From Lithobates sylvaticus (taxonomy: Eukaryota > Chordata > Amphibia > Anura > Ranidae): a stretch of 64,000 bases of DNA. A program made the position numbers and the translations under genes. Below the pieces are notes generated by a model, which saw only the letters and a program-made list of their open reading frames with translations, was not told the origin of the DNA and searched no databases. Below are positions 30,477-39,915 of this stretch, piece by piece (the first letter of the stretch is position 1; each line of letters opens with the position of its first letter). Location: positions 509,202 through 573,201 of the forward strand of contig CM053030.1 of assembly GCA_028564925.1 (NCBI GenBank). The letters are read 5' to 3'.

Positions 30477-31622
30477 TTAATATGAGGACATCCCACCATT
30501 CCAGATACTGGGTCCCCATCCTGGACAGTGAGTGTTGTTCAATGGTGTCCACTGACCATTAATATGAGGACATCCTACCCTTCCAGATACTGGTCCCCAT
30601 CCTGGACAGTGAGTGTTCTTCAATTGTGTCCACTGACCATTAATATGGAGACATCCCACCCTTCCAGATACTGGGTCCCCATCCTGGACAGTGAGTGTTC
30701 TTCAATGGTGTCCATTGACCATTAATATGAGGACATCCCACCCTTCCAGATACTGGTCCCCATCCTGGACAGTGAGTGTTCTTCAATGGTGTCCACTGAC
30801 CATTAATATGAGGACATCCCACCATTCCAGATACTGGGTCCCCATCCTGGACAGTGAGTGTTCTTCAATGGTGTCCACTGACCATTAATATGAGGACATC
30901 CCACCCTTCCAGATACTGGGTCCCCATCCTGGACAGTGAGTGTTCTTCAATGGTGTCCACTGACCATTAATATGAGGACATCCCACCATTCCAGATACTG
31001 GGTCCCCCATCCTGGACAGTGACTGTTCTTCAATGGTGTCCACTGACCATTAATATGAGGACATCCCACCATTCCAGATACTGGGTCCCCATCCTGGACA
31101 GTGAGTGTTGTTCAATGGTGTCCACTGACCATTAATATGAGGACATCCCACCCTTCCAGATACTGGTCCCCATCCTGGACAGTGAGTGTTCTTCAATTGT
31201 GTCCACTGACCATTAATATGGAGACATCCCACCCTTCCAGATACTGGGTCCCCATCCTGGACAGTGAGTGTTCTTCAATGGTGTCCATTGACCATTAATA
31301 TGAGGACATCCCACCCTTCCAGATACTGGTCCCCATCCTGGACAGTGAGTGTTCTTCAATGGTGTCCACTGACCATTAATATGAGGACATTCCACCCTTC
31401 CAGATACTGGGCCCCCATCCTGGACAATGAGTGTTCTTCAATGGTGTCCACTGACCATTAATATGAGGACATCCCACCATTCCAGATACTGGGTCCCCAT
31501 CCTGGACAGTGAGTGTTCTTCAATGGTGTCCACTGACCATTAATATGAGGACATCCCACCCTTCCAGATACTGGTCCCCATCCTGGACAGTGAGTGTTCT
31601 TCAATGGTGTCCACTGACCATT
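30477..31622. repeat. 573-bp (seven-monomer) tandem higher-order repeat
   Basis: Two adjacent copies, 30,477-31,049 and 31,050-31,622, share the rare variants TGTTGTTCAATGG, CAATTGTGTCC and GTCCATTGACC at a fixed 573-bp offset. The same 573-bp step separates the copies at about 19,112 and 19,685, whereas the block at 15,072 carries only one copy. The seven-monomer unit has therefore been gained or lost as a unit. Confidence 0.75.
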
Positions 31623-34600
31623 AATATGGAGACATCCCACCCTTCCAGATACTGGTCCCCATCCTGGACAGTGAGTGTTCTTCAATGGTGTCCACTGACC
31701 ATTAATATGAGGACATCCCACCCTTCCAGATACTGGTCCCCATCCTGGACAGTGAGTGTTCTTCTCTATGAAGAGCTGTCCACTGACCATTAATATGAGG
31801 ACATCCCACCCTTCCAGATACTGGTCCCCATCCTGGACAGTGAGTGTTCTTCAATGGTGTCCACTGACCATTAATATGGAGACATCCCACCATTCCAGAT
31901 ACTGGTCCCCATCCTGGACAGTGAGTGTTCTTCAATGGTGTCCACTGACCATTAATATGGAGACATCCCACCATTCCAGATACTGGGTCCCCATCCTGGA
32001 CAGTGAGTGTTCTTCAATGGTGTCCACTGACCATTAATATGAGGACATCCCACCATTCCAGATACTGGGCCCCCATCCTGGACAGTGAGTGTTCTTCAAT
32101 GGTGTCCACTGACCATTAATATGAGGACATCCCACCATTCCAGATACTTGGTCCCCATCCTGGACAGTGAGTGTTCTTCAATGGTGTCCACTGACCATTA
32201 ATATGAGGACATCCCACCATTCCAGATACTGGGTCCCCATCCTGGACAGTGAGTGTTCTTCAATGGTGTCCACTGACCATTAATATGAGGACATCCCACC
32301 CTTCCAGATACTGGTCCCCATCCTGGACAGTGAGTGTTCTTCAATGGTGTCCACTGACCATTAATATGAGGACATCCCACCCTTCCAGATACTGGGCCCC
32401 CATCCTGGACAGTGAGTGTTCTTCAATGGTGTCCACTGACCATTAATATGAGGACATCCCACCCTTCCAGATACTGGTCCCCATCCTGGACAGTGAGTGT
32501 TCTTCAATGGTGTCCACTGACCATTAATATGAGGACATCCCACCCTTCCAGATACTGGGTCCCCATCCTGGACAGTGAGTGTTCTTCAATGGTGTCCACT
32601 GACCATTAATATGAGGACATCCCACCCTTCCAGATACTGGTCCCCATCCTGGACAGTGAGTGTTCTTCAATGGTGTCCACTGACCATTAATATGAGGACA
32701 TCCCACCATTCCAGATACTGGGTCCCCATCCTGGACAGTGAGTGTTCTTCAATGGTGTCCACTGACCATTAATATGAGGACATCCCACCCTTCCAGATAC
32801 TGGGCCCCCATCCTGGACAGTGAGTGTTCTTCAATGGTGTCCACTGACCATTAATATGAGGACATCCCACCATTCCAGATACTGGTCCCCATCCTGGACA
32901 GTGAGTGTTCTTCAATGGTGTCCACTGACCATTAATATGGAGATATCCCACCCTTCCAGATACTGGGTCCCCATCCTGGACAGTGAGTGTTCTTCAATGG
33001 TGTCCACTGACCATTAATATGAGGACATCCCACCCTTCCAGATACTGGGCCCCCATCCTGGACAGTGAGTGTTCTTCAATGGTGTCCACTGACCATTAAT
33101 ATGAGGACATCCCACCATTCCAGATACTGGGTCCCCATCCTGGACAGTGAGTGTTCTTCAATGGTGTCCACTGACCATTAATATGGAGACATCCCACCAT
33201 TCCAGATACTGGTCCCCATCCTGGACAGTGAGTGTTCTTCAATGGTGTCCACTGACCATTAATATGAGGACATCCCACCCTTCCAGATACTGGGCCCCCA
33301 TCCTGGACAGTGAGTGTTCTTCTATGGTGTCCACTGACCATTAATATGAGGACATCCCACCCTTCCAGATACTGGTCCCCATCCTGGACAGTGAGTGTTC
33401 TTCAATGGTGTCCACTGACCATTAATATGGAGACATCCCACCCTTCCAGATACTGGTCCCCATCCTGGACAGTGAGTGTTCTTCAATGGTGTCCACTGAC
33501 CATTAATATGGAGACATCCCACCATTCCAGATACTGGGTCCCCATCCTGGACAGTGAGTGTTCTTCTCAATGGTGTCCACTGACCATTAATATGAGGACA
33601 TCCCACCATTCCAGATACTGGGCCCCCATCCTGGACAGTAAGTGTTCTTCAATGGTGTCCACTGACCATTAATATGAGGACATCCCACCATTCCAGATAC
33701 TTGGTCCCCATCCTGGACAGTGAGTGTTCTTCAATGGTGTCCACTGACCATTAATATGAGGACATCCCACCATTCCAGATACTGGGTCCCCATCCTGGAC
33801 AGTGAGTGTTCTTCAATGGTGTCCACTGACCATTAATATGAGGACATCCCACCCTTCCAGATACTGGTCCCCATCCTGGACAGTGAGTGTTCTTCAATGG
33901 TGTCCACTGACCATTAATATGAGGACATCCCACCCTTCCAGATACTGGGCCCCCATCCTGGACAGTGAGTGTTCTTCAATGGTGTCCACTGACCATTAAT
34001 ATGAGGACATCCCACCCTTCCAGATACTGGTCCCCATCCTGGACAGTGAGTGTTCTTCAATGGTGTCCACTGACCATTAATATGAGGACATCCCACCCTT
34101 CCAGATACTGGGTCCCCATCCTGGACAGTGAGTGTTCTTCAATGGTGTCCACTGACCATTAATATGAGGACATCCCACCCTTCCAGATACTGGGCCCCCA
34201 TCCTGGACAGTGAGTGTTCTTCAATGGTGTCCACTGACCATTAATATGAGGACATCCCACCCTTCCAGATACTGGTCCCCATCCTGGACAGTGAGTGTTC
34301 TTCAATGGTGTCCACTGACCATTAATATGAGGACATCCCACCATTCCAGATACTGGGTCCCCATCCTGGACAGTGAGTGTTCTTCAATGGTGTCCACTGA
34401 CCATTAATATGAGGACATCCCACCCTTCCAGATACTGGTCCCCCATCCTGGACAGTGAGTGTTCTTCAATGGTGTCCACTGACCATTAATATGAGGACAT
34501 CCCACCATTCCAGATACTGGGTCCCCATCCTGGACAGTGAGTGTTCTTCAATGGTGTCCACTGACCATTAATATGGAGACATCCCACCCTTCCAGATACT

Positions 34601-35108
34601 GGTCCCCATCCTGGACAGTGAGTGTTCTTCAATGGTGTCCACTGACCATTAATATGGAGACATCCCACCCTTCCAGATACTGGTCCCCATCCTGGACAGT
34701 GAGTGTTCTTCAATGGTGTCCACTGACTATTAATATGGAGACATCCCACCATTCCAGATACTGGTCCCCATTCTGGACAGTGAGTGTTCTTCAATGGTGT
34801 CCACTGACCATTAATATGAGGACATCCCACCCTTCCAGATACTGGTCCCCATCCTGGACAGTGAGTGTTCTTCAATGGTGTCCACTGACCATTAATATGA
34901 GGACATCCCACCATTCCAGATAATGGTCCCCATCCTGGACAGTGAGTGTTCTTCAATGGTGTCCACTGACCATTAATATGAGGACATCCCACCCTTCCAG
35001 ATACTGGTCCCCATCCTGGACAGTGAGTGTTCTTCAATGGTGTCCACTGACCATTAATGTGAGGACATTATAATTAGCGTTTGTGGGAGGGGCAAAGTGA
35101 CCCTCATA

Positions 35109-35390
35109 CACTATATTGTCAAAAGTATTGGGACACCTGCCTTTACACACACATGAAGTTTAATGGCACCCCAGTCTTAGTCCGGAGGGTTCAATATTGA
35201 GTTGGCCCTTTGCAGCTATAACAGGTTCAACTCTTCTGGGAAGGCCGTCCACAAGGTTAAGGAGGGTGTCTATGGGAATGTTTGACCATTCTTCCAGAAG
35301 AGCATTTGTGAGGTCAGGCACTGATGTTGGACGAGAAGGCCTGGCTCGCAGTCTCCGCTCAAATTCATCCCATAGGTGTTCTAAAGGTGT
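35109..35390 (-). mobile_element. Tc1-type transposon fragment (one end)
   Basis: A TA at 35,107-35,108 is followed by the terminal repeat CACTATATTGTCAAAAGTAT, which is characteristic of one widespread Tc1-like family in fish and frogs. The element then reads inward through its transposase tail and stops abruptly near 35,390, where unrelated sequence begins. Only the end that follows the transposase stop codon is present; the other terminal repeat is missing. Confidence 0.9.
35160..35384 (-). pseudogene. Tc1-like transposase, C-terminal remnant
   Basis: The minus-strand frame reads EHLWDEFERRLRARPSRPTS, continues through VPDLTNALLEEWSNIP and VEPVIAAKGQLNI, and ends at a stop codon at 35,160. 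This is the tail of a Tc1-family DD34E transposase, beginning at the region of the NPIENLW motif that carries the last catalytic glutamate. The rest of the domain and the DNA-binding half are absent, so the fragment cannot encode an active enzyme. Confidence 0.9.
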
Positions 35391-36625
35391 ATATATAGAT
35401 CCATCAGCTCCCAATTAGATTCTGGCCCCTCTGGCGGTGAACAGATAGTTCTCGGAGCATCATAAAGGGAATCTGCCAGGAGGTCTCCACCATTACTGAC
35501 CTCCTACGGAAAATGCTAATTGCCTGAATCCCACACGTGATCCTATCCAGGGGTCAAGTCCTGGGGAAAAAAAAAAACAATCGTCAATAAAGATAAATCG
35601 GGTAATTCTCTGAATAATCGTCATTCATACAATTGTGCTTCCATGTAATGTGATCATCATGTTCTGATCTTTATTGGGGAATGTTATTTTGTATATAGAG
35701 TGTTTATGTGGTGAGTTTTTCATTGAACAGAGTTTGGATAACACAGGGTTAAACGGAAAGGTGATAAATGAAGTGCACATTATCTGGACAGAATGCTTGG
35801 GGAGATAGTGATGTGTTCCTGCTTAGGAGATGTATGTTAGCTTGGGGGGGGGGGGGGGGCTGCAAACTCTGCAGGGCTCCAACACACACTCGCTGCTATT
35901 CCAACCCTTCACAGATTTCCACATAAACTTCCCTCCTGGCATTAAACTTTGCCAGGTATTGTGCCCAGCTTACCACCCAAACTGATGTTCCTCCCTCAGC
36001 TCACCTCTCTCCCTGCATGTCCTGTGAGCAGAATAGCTGTGCTCCTCCTCTGGGTTCTCTCATCATATGGCACTGAAGATAGAGGAGGGGGGATTCAGCG
36101 GGACACACAGAGCAATTATGCAGGAGACTGGGGGGGGGAGGATGAGGAGACAGAAAATCAGGGGGGGCAGGCGGGGAGAAGCACATCACGATAGGTCTGA
36201 CTAAATGCAATCTCTTAGCAGCAGGGACCTGATCTACCCGTCAGCTAGCTGTGATTGACAGGTAGATCGAAGAGGAAGCTGTCATGGGGCCCCCTACTGG
36301 CAATGCCTGAATGGTCAGGTGTGCGGCACTTACTATTGTGAGCTGCTGGTATAGCACCTGCCACACAGCTCGCATACTTCAAAGTCTTGCAGGACACGGC
36401 AGCTAATGGGAACTGAGTTCCTGTTGTGGGAAAAGTACAGGAACTCCGTCCCCATGCGTTCTCGCAGGACTTGAGCCCTGATCCTATCACTTCATGATTG
36501 TTGCAGCTCAGTGACTCAAAATGTAATGAAGTCAGAAGGAGGACAGAACCTCTTCCCACTCAGACAGTGGAGGTCTCCATACACAGGAGACACCCGAGGG
36601 TGATGTCTACAGGCCAGTGTACAGA
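35391..36625. other. Intergenic or intronic stretch without a recognised gene
   Basis: I see no supported exon here. Landmarks are an 11-base A run near 35,568, a long G run near 35,845-35,860, purine-rich G tracts near 36,090-36,175 and a small inverted repeat at 36,231. Open frames on both strands are short and show no recognisable domain. The sequence resembles ordinary diverged interspersed-repeat material. Confidence 0.6.
36231..36268. repeat. Inverted repeat, 13-bp arms
   Basis: GATCTACCCGTCA (36,231-36,243) pairs with TGACAGGTAGATC (36,256-36,268) at 12 of 13 positions around a 12-nt loop containing GCTAGC. It may be the tip of a small foldback element; no flanking duplication is evident. 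Confidence 0.6.
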
Positions 36626-38114
36626 TTCCCCAGGGCCCCATATTGGAATCACCCCAGGGCACCATATTGGAATCACCCCAGGGCACCATATTGGAATCAC
36701 CCCAGGGCACCATATTGGAATCACCCCAGGGCCCCATATTGGAATCACCCCAGGGCGCCATATTGGAATCACCCCAGGGCCCCATATTGGAATCACCCCA
36801 GGTCACCATATTGGAATTACCCCAGGTCACCATATTGGAATCACCCCAGGGCGTCATATTGGAATCACCCCAGGGCACCATATTGGAATTACCCCAGGTC
36901 ACCATATTGGAATTACCCCAGGGCGCCATATTGGAATCACCCCAGGGCGGCATATTGGAATCACCCCAGGGCCCCATATTGGAATCACCCCAGGGCACCA
37001 TATTGGAATCACCCCAGGTCGTCATATTGGAATCACCCCAGGGCGCCATATTGTAATCACCCCAGGGCGTCATATTGGAATCACCCCAGGGCGTCATATT
37101 GTAATCACCCCAGGGCGTCATATTGGAATCACCCCAGGGCCCCATATTGGAATCACCCCAGGGCCCCATATTGGAATCACCCCAGGGCACCATATTGGAA
37201 TCACCCCAGGGCACCATATTGGAATTACCCCAGGGCCCCATATTGGAATCACCCCAGGGCGCCATATTGGAATCACCCCAGGGCGCCATATTGGAATCAC
37301 CCCAGGGCGCCATATTGGAATCACCCCAGGGCACCATATTGGAATCCCCCCAGGGCGTCATATTGGAATCACCCCAGGGCCCCATATTGGAATCCCCCCA
37401 GGGCGTCATATTGGAATCACCCCAGGGCACCATATTGGAATCACCCCAGGGCGTCATATTGGAATCACCCCAGGGCGCCATATTGGAATCACCCCAGGGC
37501 GCCATATTGTAATCACCCCAGGGCGCCATATTGTAATCCCCCCAGGGCGTCATATTGGAATCACCCCAGGGCATCATATTGGAATCACCCCAGGGCGTCT
37601 TATTGGAATCACCCCAGGGCGCCATATTGGAATCACCCCAGGGCATCATATTGGAATCACCCCAGGGCACCATATTGGAATCACCCCAGGGCCCCATATT
37701 GGAATCACCCCAGGGCGCCTTATTGGAATCACCCCAGGGCGCCATATTGGAATCATCCCAGGGCACCATATTGGAATCACCCCAGGGTGCCATATTGGAA
37801 TTACCCCAGGGCGCCATATTGGAATCACCCCAGGGCACCATATTGGAATCACCCCAGGGCGCCATATTGGAATTACCCCAGGGCACCATATTGGAATCAC
37901 CCCAGGGCGCCATATTGGAATCACCCCAGGGCGCCATATTGGAATCACCCCAGGGCGCCATATTGGAATCATCCCAGAGCACCATATTGGAATCACCCCA
38001 GGGCGCCATATTGGAATTACCCCAGGGCGCCATATTGGAATCACCCCAGAGCACCATATTGGAATCACCCCAGGGCGCCATATTGGAATTACCCCAGGGC
38101 GCCATATTGGAATC
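36626..38114. repeat. 24-bp minisatellite, about 62 copies
   Basis: The unit is a GGAATCACCCCAGGG half followed by a four-base variable part and ATATT. The variable part is mostly GCCC, CACC, CGCC, CGTC or CATC ahead of ATATTGG. The length of 1,489 bp gives 62 units with almost no length change. Since 24 bp is eight codons, nearly the whole array is open in frames on both strands (over 540 codons each way); the octapeptide translations such as HIGITPGR are low-complexity shadows. Every unit has an inverted CCAAT box (ATTGG). Units with CGCCATATT also match the core of a YY1 site on the minus strand. Confidence 0.97.
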
Positions 38115-38494
38115 AGGCTGTAGAATATCTGAGTGGATGCAGATCACATAACATTACAGTACAGAATGGATCGTGTGCCAGTTATTTATGTTGTTTATGA
38201 AGTTTCCCAATATAACTAAAGGTAAAACTTATTTTTTAGTCTTGGATGGAGTGGAGAGGGATTAGACCCCCTGTCAGGTGCCCCCATTACGGAGATTCAT
38301 CCCCTCTATTTGTTCCAGTGACCGTTATCACTGAGACTAAAAGAAAATTCCAAATTGTGGGTTGTCACCAGAACAGGAATAGAGGGAAAATCTTCCAATG
38401 GGGGACAACAAACCATTTGTGTTTTGGCTATGGGTCAGGAAGTGAAGAGAAATCTCACCGATGGGACACCTGATAGAGGCTATAACCCTCCCTT
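38115..38494. other. Spacer without a recognised gene
   Basis: Unique-looking sequence between the 24-bp array and the hAT element. I find no exon or domain. It may be part of an older interspersed repeat, but no ends or target duplication are visible. Confidence 0.5.
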
Positions 38495-39052
38495 CAGTGG
38501 CGGCTGGTGGGTTTCTCTTTTGGGGGGGGGGCAAACAAACACCCCCCCCCCACGGTGCGGCGGCGAAGAAACAGAACAACCCGCCCCGCGCATGCGGTCG
38601 TTACTTACCCGCTCATGTGGCGGGGCTGTGGTGTCCTTTCCTGGGTGGCGGGCAGTGGCCACGGCGGCTCTGGTGTCCGCTCCTCCAGCTTCTTCTGCCA
38701 CCATGTGTCTCCTCTTCTGCCAAAGCGCTAGGCATCCAATAGGATCGCCTGCTGTTTTGGCTAATCGGGAACCTGCCTCCTGATTGGCGGGGAGGAACTT
38801 TGTTGTGATAATATCGAAAATTGATTTGCTTATCATCACACAACTGGGTGGGCTTGGGGCGCAATGCTCTGCGCTCAGAGCCCACCCTATTTTGAAGCCT
38901 GTTAGAGCCTCTGGCTCTAATCAGGTGCTTAAAAAAAACACCCAGCGTCATTGGAATCCATGGTCCGGCGCCACTGATATGTAGATCAGGGGGCCGGATG
39001 CATTGATAGGGGAGGTGGCGCCCGTGCGCCTTCTATGGACGGGCCGCCACTG
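38495..39052. mobile_element. hAT-type non-autonomous element with 8-bp target duplication
   Basis: The element begins CAGTGGCGGCTGGTG and ends GGGCCGCCACTG, so its terminal inverted repeat is CAGTGGCGG. A perfect 8-bp duplication, CCTCCCTT, flanks it at 38,487-38,494 and 39,053-39,060. It is 558 bp, GC-rich in its left half, with a G run beside a C run near 38,520-38,550. It contains no transposase. It lies 133 bp upstream of an asb10 exon and so may influence that intron. Confidence 0.93.
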
Positions 39053-39185
39053 CCTCCCTTACTCCATCCAGTGTTGGGTTAGAGCGTCTCTTCTCCAGGA
39101 TGAGGGATCAGATCCCTCATTGATGATGAATGGATTCTGTCCCATGGTATGTGAGGACTAACCGATTTTATCTTCTTTCTACAAG

Positions 39186-39690
39186 CTGCGCCAAGCTTCT
39201 TCTCCAATATGGAGCCCACGTGAACCGGCAGACGGAGGACGAGGCCTTCACCCCTCTCCATGTGGCAGCTCAGCATGGATTGATGGAACACGTGGACCTT
39301 TACCTGCGTCATGGAGCTGCTGTGGATAGGAGAAGTATAAATGGAGAGACTCCACTGATTGTTGCCTGTAGTCATCCTCAGGGACCACAGGATTTGGACC
39401 GGTACTACCAGGTGTGTCAGCATCTCATACAGCATGGAGCTGACATTCTTAGCCGGGACAAGGACCAGCAGAGCCCTCTACACTTGGCCTGTAAAAGTGC
39501 CAATCCTCAGGTGGTGGAGCTGCTCTTGGAGAAGGGGGCAGAGGTCAACACCATGAGCTATAGTGGAAACACTGCCATGCAGAACATTCTCCAGGTGACC
39601 TCATACAAGCTTCAGAACCAACCAGAACTCATTGTGCGGGCACTGCTGAATCATGGGGCCATTCGGGTGTGGCCAGGATCCCTCGTCAAG
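39186..39690 (+). CDS. asb10: asb10 exon encoding central ankyrin repeats
   Basis: The exon is bounded by a pyrimidine-rich acceptor (TTCTTTCTACAAG) and a strong donor (AAG|GTGAGT). It opens with the last base of a split codon and then 168 codons from CAKLLLQYGAHVN to AIRVWPGSLVK, ending on a codon boundary. Ankyrin motifs are visible at TPLHVAAQHGLMEHVDLYLR, at ETPLIVACS followed by a longer loop before HLIQHGAD, and at SPLHLACKSANPQVVELLLE. The closing ALLNHGAIRVWPG segment is a near match to what I recall of vertebrate ASB10. ASB proteins are substrate receptors of Cullin-5/Elongin-B/C ubiquitin ligases; the ankyrin repeats bind the substrate. The exons encoding the N-terminus were not found in the window. 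Confidence 0.92.
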
Positions 39691-39915
39691 GTGAGTCACC
39701 GTACGATTTTAAGTATCTGGAGGGTACAAAGCAAACATAAATCTGAAGGTCATTGACAGACATACAAAGATGGCCCCATTTAGTACCCAAATTGGAATAC
39801 TCAATGCCCGGCCTACAATGGCGCTGTACACAACACAGATGAGACCTCCCAAGAGACATGACTACTAATCCTAACATGAAACTTTCCTGAAGAGTTCTGG
39901 ATCTTCATCATCTTC

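Larger units (their letters stand above)
1..35068 (+). repeat. Satellite array, 81/82/88-89-bp monomer
   Basis: Head-to-tail array, open at the left window edge and ending in a partial monomer at 35,068. Each monomer runs from CAGTGAGTGTTCTTC through ACTGACCATTAATATG, a CATCCCACCCTTCCAG stretch and a CCCATCCTGGA end. There are three main length classes. The 81-bp class has CTGGTCCCC or CTGGGCCCC; the 82-bp class has one extra G or C there; the 88-89-bp class replaces TCAATGGTGTCC with the 7-nt longer TCTCTATGAAGAGCTGTCC. Recurrent variants are GAGGACA or GGAGACA after the ATTAATAT core, and CCCTTCC or CCATTCC before CAG. After removing the 955-bp insert, about 34.1 kb gives roughly 410 copies. 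Because 81 is a multiple of three, runs of 81-bp monomers stay open in several frames; the 82-bp class breaks them. I see no gene in the array. Confidence 0.97.

Noticed and set aside
1-35068. Open frames of 60-183 codons throughout the satellite, with repeated peptides such as HINGQWTPLKNTHCPGWG
   Set aside because: They arise in several frames on both strands from runs of 81-bp (27-codon) monomers and end wherever an 82-bp monomer occurs. No start context, domain or frame conservation supports coding.
1-35068. CRISPR-like array of regular repeats
   Set aside because: There are no unique spacers between constant repeats, no cas genes, and the context is vertebrate.
35160-35414. First ten residues of the minus-strand frame as part of the transposase
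   Set aside because: Similarity to Tc1 transposase starts only at EHLWDEF (about 35,384); the upstream codons are flanking sequence after the truncation.
36626-38114. CArG (SRF) box in each 24-bp unit
   Set aside because: CCATATTGG has five A/T bases between CC and GG; the CArG box needs six.
36498-38147. Two overlapping open frames of over 540 codons on opposite strands
   Set aside because: A 24-bp unit without stops keeps frames open on both strands. The translations are perfect octapeptide repeats with no other sequence.
38613-38951. Open frames of 66-142 codons inside the 38.5-39.05-kb element
   Set aside because: Several unrelated frames overlap on both strands in GC-rich sequence, none with a recognisable domain; the region is a non-autonomous transposon.
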